This document shows positions 1 to 11,600 of a stretch of DNA of 64,000 nt, in pieces. The first letter of the stretch is position 1; each line of letters opens with the position of its first letter. A program made the position numbers and the translations under genes. This DNA is from Branchiostoma floridae (lineage: Eukaryota > Chordata > Leptocardii > Amphioxiformes > Branchiostomatidae). The stretch is from NCBI RefSeq assembly GCF_000003815.2, contig NC_049979.1, positions 5,034,065 to 5,098,064 on the forward strand. The letters run 5' to 3'. The notes beneath the pieces were generated by a model. That model worked only from the letters and a program-made list of their open reading frames with translations, was not told where the DNA came from and ran no database searches.

Positions 1-147
1 CAAGCTGGAAAATAGGTTTGTTGTCTTATCTAATAATGGTCAGACTTTAGTCTGTGTAACACAAATACGTAAATAGTTTCATCAGGTTGGTCGAAACGTT
101 TATGGAAGAATTAAAGGAAGGTTCTGTAACGAAGAGGACTTGGTTCA

Positions 148-236
148 ATGTGTAACACAAGCTCTGCTGTCTGGGGCTGTAACTGGCCGGCAGATGTTGG
201 GCAGGCTGCTATAAGCAAGATTCAATCAGGCTAGTC
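148..236 (+). repeat. Short (~95 bp) dispersed repeat, copy 1
   Basis: The segment with TGTGTAACACAAGC, GGGCTGTAACTGGCC, GATGTTGGGC and TGCTATAAGC is repeated with about 85% identity at 2156-2250. The second copy is bounded by a target duplication, so this looks like a very short retroposon. The edges of this copy are not clear. Confidence 0.6.
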
Positions 237-347
237 AGACTTCATCTAAGATGAATACACAACTGTTATTTTTTGCTAATTGTTTCATCTCAAATGTAAG
301 AAATGGTTGCTTGTTTGAGGCAATAAAGGTGTTACAACCTGCATTTA

Positions 348-1791
348 CAGTCAAACCTGGTCTACCGACCACCTGTGCATAACGACCCACTGTCCACTAC
401 GACCGCCGAAAAGCGGTCCCTTGAATTTTCCCATAGACGTAAGCATTAAGATTTCTGTATATGACGACCACTGTCCAACGCGACCACGACCACCACTAAA
501 GGCGACCGCACGTTACCTAAACACTGCCAAAACGACCACGGCATGTGATTTTGTCGCGCTACTTTAATGTTCACAGCGAAAAATGAGCGTAATTGCCACA
601 AATTATTTACCGCTATGCCCCCTCCCATTATCATTACTTCTGGATCGGCACTTCACTCTACAAATTTTCGGTGGCTTCGTCATGCAGCGTGATGAGAATC
701 TCAGCCTAAAATGCCATTATATCCAGGAGCAGACATGAAAGCGTTTAGTTTCACCGGGCTTTTCGAAGATAAACTAAAAAAAACGCATTTTCTTTAACCT
801 CCTTGCTGTCACAATAAAACATCGTGACCCGCTGTTCTTCCCGAGAAAATTACGTATTTTTGCACAGCGCGGTTCAGAATCGCGGCGTCTGCAGGTCGGA
901 AATACGCACCTCTGATTGGTTGAAACCACCAAAACAACAACAAGTGAATGCATATTGCCGGGGAATCCCCGTCAAATTCGCGCTCTGATTGGTTGGAGCG
1001 GTGCATCATGGGAACTTTGCTGCCAGCTCGACGCCATCTTGTTTCAAAGACTTACATTTTAAAACGCAAAAGAACGCTATTTTCCACGATTACGTTGCAC
1101 CATCCTAGTTAAAAATGCATAATCCAAAGAACTTTACGTGGGAACATGCGTTTATATGTGAATTTACGGTGTCTCTAGCGTAATTTTGGGTTTCGATGCA
1201 GCCGTAAAGTGTGCAGAGAGTTAGCGTGGGTTTGCAAAATATACCCCGAAAATAATGTCGCATTTTTCTCGTCACACAAAAACAAAACTCCCGCAAAGAA
1301 GAAGCCTGCAACATTTTCTGATCATAGCGATTACGTTTTGGGTAGAATGTTTGTGGATGTGCACGATGTGCCGGCGTGCAGCCGCGTAATACCTCAGTTA
1401 CAGAATATTTGTTGTCACATTAGGGCCGCAGTATGAGAAAAAAATTATGCCAGCCCCGGCACGGCACGCTGCAAAAAGCCAGACAAATTACCGTTTTTCT
1501 TTTTCAAATCATTCTTATAATATATCTATTATAAATATCATTACAACTAAAATACTTTTTAATACAAAGAATAACATAAGTATACGTAATTTTAGCATTA
1601 TATAACATCGTGTTATCTTGTAAATGATAAGAAAGACAAATGCGTTTCATGCATAAATTATCGATGTTCTGACTTGTCAGTTTCTTTTTTCTTTATTGCC
1701 GCCATGTTTTTTTTTCTGTATAAAGACCACCTATGTATGAAGACCACTTTTGCTGGGTCCCTTGAGTGGTCTTCTTATACAGGTTTGACTG
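348..1791. mobile_element. Non-autonomous pogo/Tigger-like DNA transposon, 1444 bp
   Basis: Terminal inverted repeats CAGTCAAACCTG ... CAGGTTTGACTG, flanked by TA on both sides (346-347 and 1792-1793). CAG termini with a TA target duplication are typical of the pogo/Tigger branch of Tc1/mariner. Subterminal 'accacc' and 'ggtcccttga' motifs are also inverted. The interior has only short frames and no DDE transposase, so it is non-mobile on its own. A 906 bp relative is at 32541-33446. Confidence 0.8.
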
Positions 1792-2095
1792 TATAGCAAT
1801 CCCAGTACAAGGAGAGTTAGATAGATTTGACAATAAGAGTGAACAGGAAATACTATATGAAGATGGAAATATAGTTATATCACCTTAGAATGGGTACAGC
1901 TACGCTGTTACTTGTAAGTTATGTACATGCAAATGGCCTCCTTTTCCTTGTCTGGTATTTCAAGGATATCTCTTCTTATCTGCTTGCTGGTGTTTGGAAA
2001 CTGTTAAATACAAAGCAGCCTGTCAACACTTCTACTGTCAGTATTAGTAATGTAAGACAACATGAACCCACTGAAGTGACCAATACAAACAGAGA

Positions 2096-2500
2096 CGGAC
2101 TATGAATACTGAGCTTTTGCTCTACTGATGTTTTTGTACCATGTATATGTAGTGATAGTCTGTGTAACGCAACCTCCGCTGCCCAGGGCTGTAACTGGCC
2201 CCTCCCGGCGGATGTTGGGCGGGCTGCTATAAGCGAGATTTTATCAGGCATACTGTATGTAGTGATATATGTGGATAGATTTACTAGGACTCGATGTAAT
2301 CTGTATCTCTGTTATATTTTATCCGACCCTTACCTTCCTTAATGAAAAGCGGCCTGCAGGCCGATTTGAGCTTTTACACTCACTCACTCACTATCCGGTT
2401 TAGCGTCCGTTCTTCCTTGTCTTGCAGAGGTTGGATGTGTCGCCAAGACATTTTGGTTTTAATGAATAAATAATGATTCAAACAAACAAACAAACAAGCA
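2096..2500 (+). repeat. LINE-like 3' end, interrupted
   Basis: Starts CGGACTATGAATACTGAGC, contains TAGGACTCGATGTAATCTG and GCGGCCTGCAGGCC, and ends in AATGAATAAATAATGATTC followed by (CAAA)n. The same tail is found at 25042-25170, 62351-62640 and inverted at 8743-8870. Repeated 3' ends with a simple tail suggest 5'-truncated non-LTR retrotransposon copies, perhaps CR1-like. A ~95 bp insertion splits it at 2156-2250. Confidence 0.6.
2156..2250 (+). mobile_element. Short retroposon-like insert, copy 2, with target duplication
   Basis: Same ~95 bp unit as 148-236. It interrupts the LINE tail and is flanked by near-identical copies of TGTATGTAGTGATA (about 14 bases, one difference), a length typical of L1/CR1-type target-primed insertion. 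No protein frame. It is too short for a normal tRNA-SINE with body. Confidence 0.55.
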
Positions 2501-2543
2501 AACAAACAAGTGCACAGTGAAAGTATCTGTGTCTCCCCATCAG

Positions 2544-2661
2544 AGGCCCCGCCCACTGGAGTGAGATGCTGCAGAAGTGGTGTGTGCCTTTCCCTGGTGC
2601 TGATGCGTCTGTGGTCAGAAGAACGCAGAGGTTCCTCTATAACAATGGAGAAAACTGTCCG
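2544..2661 (+). CDS. SCCPDH: SCCPDH coding exon (first in window)
   Basis: This exon gives 39 whole codons after one leftover base, following an AG at 2542-2543 and ending before GTAATG. The peptide contains WCVPFPGADASVVRRTQRFL, the block just before the membrane segment in SCCPDH. It ends exactly at CCG (Pro), so the next exon continues as PVQFGAY, as in vertebrate homologues. A second AG two bases later (2544-2545) would start the exon at 2546; which acceptor is used depends on the phase of the upstream exon, which is outside the window. Confidence 0.88.
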
Positions 2662-5600
2662 GTAATGTTTGCTGTCATTTTCCTTCAACTTTAATATGAT
2701 TTTGAAATGGCTTATGGTAAAAAAAATATAGTAATTACAGATTTAAAGGACTAGAACTAACAATAGCATTAAGAGTGCTGTAAGGCATTGTTCTATTTAC
2801 GTCGATGAAGGTTAGACATCCAGGTAATAAGATATGCCAAAAAGCAGTTACTCAAGCAACTGGATTATGATTTTTTTCCAAAATCATATCCAGTTGCTTG
2901 AGTAACTGCTTTTTGGCACATTGTTCTAGTTCTAAAGTAAAAATGTGAAACAAAGTGTTATTAGATATTAGGAAGTTCCTTTCAGTTTGTTTTCTTCATT
3001 CATCTTGTCTGGTCTGATGATTTGCGGAAGAGGCTGCTTCCCAAAACCCTCTGTGAAGCAGCGGAAATTGACAGATGTGTTATGTAGGTACAATACGGTG
3101 CCTTCGCCAGCATCCCTGATCGAATAGACTTGTTCAAGTGGCAGGCTGCCTCCAAGGTGGTGACTAGCCTGGCTGACACCGAGTTTGGACTGGGCTTGTT
3201 GGAAGAGGTAGGAGGTAACCCGAGGTGTCACGTGCGCGGAAGGTCTCGGACTTGAAACGTTCCGGCACACGAGGGGGCACAATATGTGCCCAAGTCCCTT
3301 ACCTCTCACTCTGCCATCTCCACAGGAACCAGACCAAGGCATTTTAAGCCCTGACTTTGTTCTAAATTGTCTACAGGAGCGATGATTATGAGCCTGAAGT
3401 ATGGGCAGGGTGGCGCATGTTGCCAGCTGAACATTATCAAGAACTTTTGGTTCTGGTTGACCTTTTTCTGGCTCCTGCAGAGATGTAGACAACACTAGTT
3501 ATCAGATGGACAAAGACATGTTGTTTGCCACACACTAGTATTACTTTCATGTATACCTTAGCTTCAATGTGGATGTATCATTAATCTCCATGCAGATCTA
3601 CCGGTGACTTAAGGAGTTTGGCTGGCCAACGAGTGTTCTGAGGCACCGTGTCATGACACTCCTTGGCCAGCTAAGCTCTTTATACCATCGGTACATCTGC
3701 CTGGAGATTAGCATATCATCACACCATTTTGATGCATTATTTGTCAAAACAATTGCCCTTAAATCAGGATTGTACACCCATAGTGACATGATACAACCCT
3801 ACATTGAAGCTAATTTGCAACATATCCAAGTCCATCTGAGAGCAGCTTGCAAGCACGAGTTCCACTTCTTAACTCTCACACCCTTTCCTCTCACTGTCTT
3901 TTATAGGTACAGTTTGGTGCCTATGCCTGTGTATCAGCCTTCAGATACTTGGTGTTACTGATGGTCGTTGGGGTAGTCTTTGGTGTCATGACCAAATTCA
4001 GCTGGGGACGGTGGCTGCTGTCCAAGGTACTCAACTAACACTTCCACTACTAACCCGGCCCCTGGGCTGCTGCCACACGGCTCTCTGTTCTGTTCACTTG
4101 CCAGCATGAGAGGAAAGTGACAGTGTCTGTGTGGCAGGGTTTTAGCCAGCCTGAAATTTTTTCCATCCCCTAGATTTTGAATGGAAATTGTGCCAAAGGC
4201 GCTACGATCCTAGGGTGGTCCGGGGAAATTTGCCCTGGGAAAATTGTTAAATCTAGACCGTCTGAAATGCTACATTTTTTTTATTTCCTTCATTTTGAGG
4301 GGCAAATTTTGCTGGTAATCTCAGCCTGGTTCAATTAATATCTTTACATGCCGATTTTTGTCCATCAGAGAGGATGGAATGGGCAAAATTTTTGTCCATC
4401 CCTAGCAGCAAAATTCAGGCAAAGGACAGAAAAGGTCGGACGCTGGCTAGAATCCTGCTGTGTGGTAATATTTATTTCATCACTGTGACAGTAACATTTA
4501 ACATGTATCAAACCTGTAGCTCTTGAAACGAGTCAACATCATTATTTGTAAAATTATGCAAATTCAAGAAATAAAGTATAATGCTAGTTCACCTTTATCT
4601 GTGGGGTAACCTATATCCGTTGTATTTAGGATTATGAATTTGACGGAAGGTGGTTTCAAGTTGCAATATTTTTGAAAAATTGCAATTTGAAACTACCATA
4701 CGTCCTCATAACATCCCTAAATACCCTGTTTTTTTAAACAACGGATAGGACCTTGCGGATAAAGGTGAACCAGCGTTATTGGTAATGTCTTATGCAACAT
4801 TAATTAGAGTAAATCTGCATACTAGTGTTATTATGTATTTCCAAACCTTGCTTGGGGATGCTGGTGATGTGTGATAATGGGTTGACATGGCGGGTAAGTC
4901 TGTCATCAGTCAACTCTGACAAGTCTAAATGCACATGTGCCTCATTTCTGGTGTTAATAGGGTTCATTGGCTCACTTGGAGCTCTAATCATATATCCCAG
5001 CCTACCAGCACATGCTTGGAACAGTACTGTAAATGCAGAAACTTTCGCGGTGGTTTAATGTTTGCAGTTTTCGCGGTGGCTGCTTCACCGCGAACTTAAA
5101 ACCACTGCGAACATTTATCCATTATATTATGTGGCTACAGTCTATGGCGCTACTGTGAACTTAAATCCACAGCAAAAACTCAATTTTCCTGCTACCGCTG
5201 AATTGAATTCCTGTGAACTTAAATGCATTTACACTAACAGTACGTCAAGTTCAAGTCAACTGTATGTAGCACTCAACACTCACATCTGCGTATCACGTAA
5301 TGTTTTACCCGTGCATTTTATAGTTTTTTGTACACACTGTTGGTTTCATAAATGAAGACCTACTTTGTAACAATCCGTATGTTACTCGATAGGGCCAATG
5401 TTGAGGACTGATTTATGGGTTTGTTTGTTTATTGTTTGTTTGTTTGTTTATTTATTTCGATCTTCATTAGGCTTTACAATCGCAAAATTTATTCTTCCTG
5501 GAGTCCATTAAGATTACAAAACAGTCAAATAACAATCCAACATAAGTGTATAAGTATAACATAAGAAGTACCAAAAGTAAACTGAAAGTAAACTGAATGT

Positions 5601-8600
5601 AAAATTGAAATATGTGGAAATGACTTCATTCAATAATTGAAGAAATACCATACAGTATACCTCTTTTTTGACCTTATGATATCAAGAGGAAACTTCAGTT
5701 GGAAGCTTTGGCAAAGGGGTGTAAATCATGCAGGGAGAAAGAAAAAAACATTGCTGATTGTGAGGTCACCTTTTGCTCCCAGAAACAGGTCCCCCACTGT
5801 CTCCCAAATCCTTCCGCTGATGGAGGTGTCCAAACTGCTTTGGTGTTGCATTTATAACCTGCCCAGCATGCTGAATTGGACTGATCAGGACTATGTGCCC
5901 CTGTAACACCTAGTGTAAACCTTCGGCTGAACGATAATCAATCTTTATGTAACAAAGGAGTGTTCATTTCAGTGGCAGCGTGTTGTGACATTTCCCATGC
6001 GGTCTACTTTCTATCCAACAGGGCTCGAAATACTTTTTTTCTGCATACTTGCACGGGTGCAGGTAAAATTGAAAATAACCTGCACCAGACAAATTTTACC
6101 TGCACCACTATGAATTTAGAAAGTATGGATCATACTAAAATTGTTCAGGAACCATTGCTATTTTTTTCTTTTATACTTTATAGGCGGTAACAGCCAATGC
6201 AGCTAAGAATAATCCATATACACCTACATCATAGGACATTTATGTAATAAATAAAAAAACAGTACATGGACAAGTGCAGGTAGACACCAGAAATACCTGC
6301 ACAGCTCCATTTTAGGTTATTCCATTTACTTGCACTGACCTGCATATGTAGGTGGTATTTCGAGCCCTGATCCAGCAATATCCCCACAAACTGTGGCAAT
6401 TTCTCTGAGTCGAGGTAGAATTATCACCTGCAACAAATGGTTATTCAATCAGCATTGTTGGAAGGCATATAAGGAAGGAATCAGACCAACAGCTTAAAGA
6501 CATTTAGGATCACTTCCAATTGAGGGGGCAGGAAACCATAGAAACACAAGTCAAGTGGAATGTAGGACCTGAGCTCATGACTAATATTACTTGTTGTGGA
6601 CCATGTCCAAGTGTGCAAACTTGCACCCTGGCAGGACTACAGCAGGAGTTTGCTAATTAGTCAAACCTTGTATGGGTGTCCTTGATCATGGGTTCCGCTT
6701 CATTACTTATTGGTTACTTTTCTGTCATCTGATTACCATCAGTTGTTCTGGTTCTTGAGGTGATTTGTTGGAAGATTTAATCATCAACAGGTACAGATGG
6801 ATAGATTGGTGATGGTGGAGTTTATATACATAATACAAATGTAACTAACAGGATATGGAGATTGTGGAGTGAGAGAAGACATGCTGTTCTGGTGGTATGC
6901 TGAGAAGTTGAAGCTGCTTTACCATAAAGTTTTATGTTCTTTCCATTCATTTTGAATTGTGGCTGAAAAACAAAGTCCAGGTTAGAATTAAAACATTAAA
7001 ACAATCATTCACCAGCACTGCTGATAAGCAAAGTCTTGCATTTTGAGACAAACTGAGTAGTTTCACTTCTTTTAAAATTCAAGTTTTTTTTCTGTTTGCT
7101 TTGAGCTGTCTTTGTATATTTATATTTTGTGAAGAAATTTTCTTTGTCTGCAAGTGACAAATAACCACGTCCTTCCCCCAAGGAACAACGCTTTCTGTGA
7201 TGGACATTCATGATTGTAGTACAGTGCTGTATTTCCATTTCCATTAGGCCAGAAATATTGCTGAATAGTAATTTATGCACACCCACCTGTGCGTGAGGTC
7301 AATTACCACCCTGTTGTGTAGTGCTCAGGGGCAAGATTGTGTATGTTCAGCTTGACAATTATTAGATGAGGTGGAAGGCAACAGTAGTGGCCTGTTACAT
7401 GTTGGTAGCTAAGTGAGCTTTTTTTTAACCAACAAAACAAGTGAGAACAATTGTTGACTCAGCTGTGAAACAGAATGTTGTCTGCAGTAAGATTCAAGTT
7501 TTGGCACTAATGTAAATGCAGAAATGTTTGTGGTGGTTTTATGTTTGCGGTTTCCGGGGTGACCACTTCGCCATGAACTTAAAACCACATTTTTCCATCA
7601 TAGTATGAGACTGCAGTCTATGGCGCTACCGCGAACTTAAAACCACTGCAAACACTCCATTTTCCCTCTACTACGAAAGGAAATCCCTGCAAACTTACAA
7701 CTGTAAATGCATTTACACCATTTCTTGCCAGACTCTACTTTATGTCAGTGACTTTGTGTCAGACGAGACCTATTTTCATCAAGTGATTTGTGCAGTAGTA
7801 TTGCACCAAGGTGACACAGACAAATTTTACAAGAAAAAGCAAAACATTAATGTAAGTACTGGTAAAATCTAAAGACGAGAGATCAGTACTGAATACCAAG
7901 CTTATGAATAATGTCAACATAGTCAATAAAAATGATGAAAATCTAGCTAGCATTAGCAAGGCTTCCATACGTGAAGACGAGTCTAAGCCGACTTTAAGCC
8001 ATATTCAGCCTATTTAACAGTACATATAAAGGCAGGACAATAAACTGTTAGGCCACACCAATTTAATTTCTTGGTTCACGGATTTTTTCATAAAAAATAT
8101 GGAGCGAGAGGGCGAAATAAAAATGAAAATAAAAATTGTAAAATGGTTGGGGTAAAGGTAACGGCTAATCCAAAACATAAAGAAAAAAAGTTTTCAGCTT
8201 GAAAAAAGTACAAAAACACTATTCTTGTACAGTAACAGCACCTGTACCCACACTTAAAGGAGCTTATAATATAAAGGCCAATTTGCTACACCAGAAAGTT
8301 GGTGAATGGTTTCATTAATGGTGAAAATTTGCTGAGTGGTAATTTTTATTTTTATTTTTTTTTCCAAAAAATAGGAGCGAGCGAATCCGTGAACCAAGAA
8401 ATTAAATTGGTGTGGCCTTATGTAACAATTGAAATGATAGTCAATGTAAACTATATAATAGAGACATAAAATGTATTATTAAATCCATGTAACAGCTATC
8501 CATAAAGCTCATTTAATTCACTAAAAATTGGATTGAAGAATGAAAGTGAGCCTTGCTGCTTGCATACATTCCAGTCACAAATACAGGGAGGAAAATCAGA

Positions 8601-11600
8601 CAGTCTGCAAGCAGATCCAACATTTTGTCGCACAGCAGGATAACCGTCTTGAGATTTTCAGCCTAGGGCCTAACAAGTCAATAGGTTTTGTCTTTTTTCT
8701 ATCTAATAGGAACTTTTTCTTGGCTCCCAGTTTTGTAGCCTTTGTTTATTCATGAAAGCTCAAATTGGCCTGCAGGCCGCTTTTCATTGAGGTCATGAGG
8801 GAAGAGGCAAAGGTATACGTATATAACAGAGATATAGTTTAAAGTCCTAATGAGTCTTATAAGCCTATATACACAATTTTACATATGTGGTACGAAACAA
8901 ATAATTTCAAAAATTGGGTGGCATGTTTAAAAGCTGAGAAGGGTTCTGTTGTTGTCAAAACTTAATTGATTTATGTGAGACAGAATGTCAGGATGTAGAT
9001 GCAAAAAGTATCTGTGTCAGGAGTACAGTACAGTACAGTACAGTTTGGAAAGGATATAAAAAAGTCAACTACAATATGAACAGATAAGTCCACATATTTG
9101 CTGCAGTCTGATGTTAGGGACATGAGCCAATTGTTTTACTGACGTTGTCACAGACAATTCTATCAGGTCTTTGTAGCAGCACTACAAACAGAATGCAATA
9201 TTGCATTGTCGCCAAACTGGATTACAATACATCATTCAGATGACTATCACCTGTGCAGTCGGTCTATTTTTGGGGTTCCAAACAGACTCTTTGTGTTCGA
9301 AAACAGATAACCCAGTTGGAACCAAAGTTAGGTTGGCTCCTTTCAAGGACATCATAATGTCTGTAGATAAAATTGGAGGTACAAAATACATGTGTAGGTG
9401 GAGAAATTAGTGAAATTGTGTTTTAGTACTCTGATGTCATACTGACTCTGAGCAAGGAGGTTATATAGGATTTATTTATCAAACTTTATTATTATTATTA
9501 TTTATTGAATCAACATGGCAGTCATCCAGACTGAATTGCGCTGATTTGACAGTGAAACAAGTTATTAATACTAATATAGTGGCAGTTAAAATCATATATA
9601 GTTAAAATCAAGATATAGGTAGCATACAATTTCTAAAACCATTTCGTGTGTCAATTTCTTAACGACGTACATAACAACACAACAATAACAACTGAGTACA
9701 CGTATATTGCACATGATGGGGGCGAACGATATTGCACATAGTGACATGGGGCTCACACTAAGTCTAGTAAGTCTCTATTTAACCTCCTTGCTCTGACCAT
9801 ACTGATGTATGTTCTGATTTAAAGATTGATTAGTTAATAGTGTACTTAAATACACATTTGACAAAGATTCTCATTTTATGACCATAGTATTCCTTCAAAT
9901 CTTGAGGATACAAGGTAAAATATTGTGCATACGACTTTCATCACATACTGTATTATTTATATCTTGCACTGTTGTCATTTACTGTAGTCAAATGCCTTGC
10001 ACCAGGAAAAGAAAGAAGGGCCATTGACACAAACTACATGTATTCTGAGATTTGTTGATGGTAATGTCAGGTCAGGCATCTTGCAAGGTTAAAATTATGT
10101 GCATCCAATTTTCATCATATACTGTATTATTTGTATCTTGCACTGTTGTCATTACTGTTCAAAATGCCTTGCATGAGGAAAAGAAAGAAGGGCCATTACT
10201 ACATCATGTATTCTGAGATTTGTTGATGGTAATCTCAGGTCAGGCATCTTGCCAGACCACTTGAGTTGATCACAGAAAACAGCCCAACTGAAGGATTTGG
10301 GTCAGTGATCACCTATCAGTTCATCATAGGTAACCCCTGCATGTCTGCAGCCAGTCGGTGGCTTGTGTCACCTGCCACGCCAAGAAAAAAGTAGTTCAGG
10401 GTATGGTTCATGGTGCAGAACAGTTACTCTATTCAAGGGATTTCCAGTCAGCAGAGCACACCCTAACACACCCAGGATAACGTTGACTAGGTCATGTGTA
10501 GAAGTGATTGGAAAGACAGATCTGCCAGAATGTCATGTAGGGCGTAACATGTCGAAAGGAGCTTTACGTTTGAGATTCTATTTGACGATTCCCTGTTGGC
10601 GTCATGATAAGTTTTTTGCCACCTGTTTTTCTGGCGATTCTTTACCCTGTAAATGTTCCTTTCAATAGTCCAGAGGCAAATTTTCCTGACACACAGAAGG
10701 GTCAAATCCTGCCTGTACAGTTGGGGTAGTAATGGAATTTGACTCTTTAATTTTCCTCTGCTCCAGTCACCTTACATATCTTCCAGTCAACAAAAAAAAA
10801 TTCAATCCTGTCTGATTCTGTTTTACCTAGTAGACAGAATACCGGTTATTTTTTACTAGGAAGATTATGAACATTTAAGATAATAATTGACATGCAATAG
10901 CTGACAAAACCTTGTAGGTTGTGGTACATGTGTGTACTATAAGATGTTTTTGAAATATCACCAGATGTTAGCAGCACCTCTATTTCTAGCCCAGGGTATA
11001 TAAGGAAGTCAAAGGAAGCTTGTGTCAACAAAACGTGGTATAGCTAAGAATGAAGATGATGTCTTGACAGGTTAAAGAGCTTCAGGCATCCTAGAAAAAC
11101 CAACAAACAGGGCATGTCTTCATTGTTCCTCTGGAAGTGAAAGGATTCCAGATGGATGTTTGCAGCTTTGATTGTCTTTGTGCAGCCATCCAAGGTACAC
11201 ACAAACGATACCAATCAGCTCATTAAGTCAACACCATAATTACTTTAGCCACTCCCAGCTTTGGGGGGGATTAGGTCTTCCTATTGACTGTCTTTAAACC
11301 AGGCTCTGTTCAAGTTCCTGTTTTGTTAGACACTGGACCATGGAAGAAAATGGTGTTAAACGTTGGTATCAGGATTTCACATTGAGGAAATGGAAATGAA
11401 ATAGTATATGTCGTTATGATGTCATAAAAGTTTTTACAGCTCACCTTTAGACCTCTGGAATTGTCAGCTGATATTTACGATGTAATAGAACCAGGTGTTC
11501 CTCTGTTATGGTTCAGTTAGCAGAGGTTATGACAACACCCTACACAGTCTTGTATCACAAAGTGGTCATGTTAGCTGTGCCATGCATGTGTAAATTCCCA

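Larger units (their letters stand above)
1..2543 (+). other. SCCPDH intron upstream of the first exon in the window
   Basis: No coding exon is recognised here; the upstream SCCPDH exons must be left of base 1. Contents: a short repeat at about 148-236, the pogo-like element at 348-1791, and the LINE tail at 2096-2500 with its insert. The stretch 1794-2095 shows nothing I recognise. Confidence 0.6.
2662..3906 (+). other. SCCPDH intron, 1245 bp
   Basis: Contains the hairpin repeat at 2806-2920 and the foldback at 3580-3712. The stretch 2968-3495 is open for 175 codons on the - strand, but it matches no family I know, has no splice context, and is Cys/His/Ser/Pro-rich in the manner of a chance frame; I do not call it a gene. 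Confidence 0.6.

Noticed and set aside
2968-3495. 175-codon open frame on the - strand
   Set aside because: It is the longest frame in the window but matches no family I know, has no supporting splice or promoter context, and lies within the intron of a well-supported + strand gene. Low A+T content in this stretch makes stops rarer by chance.
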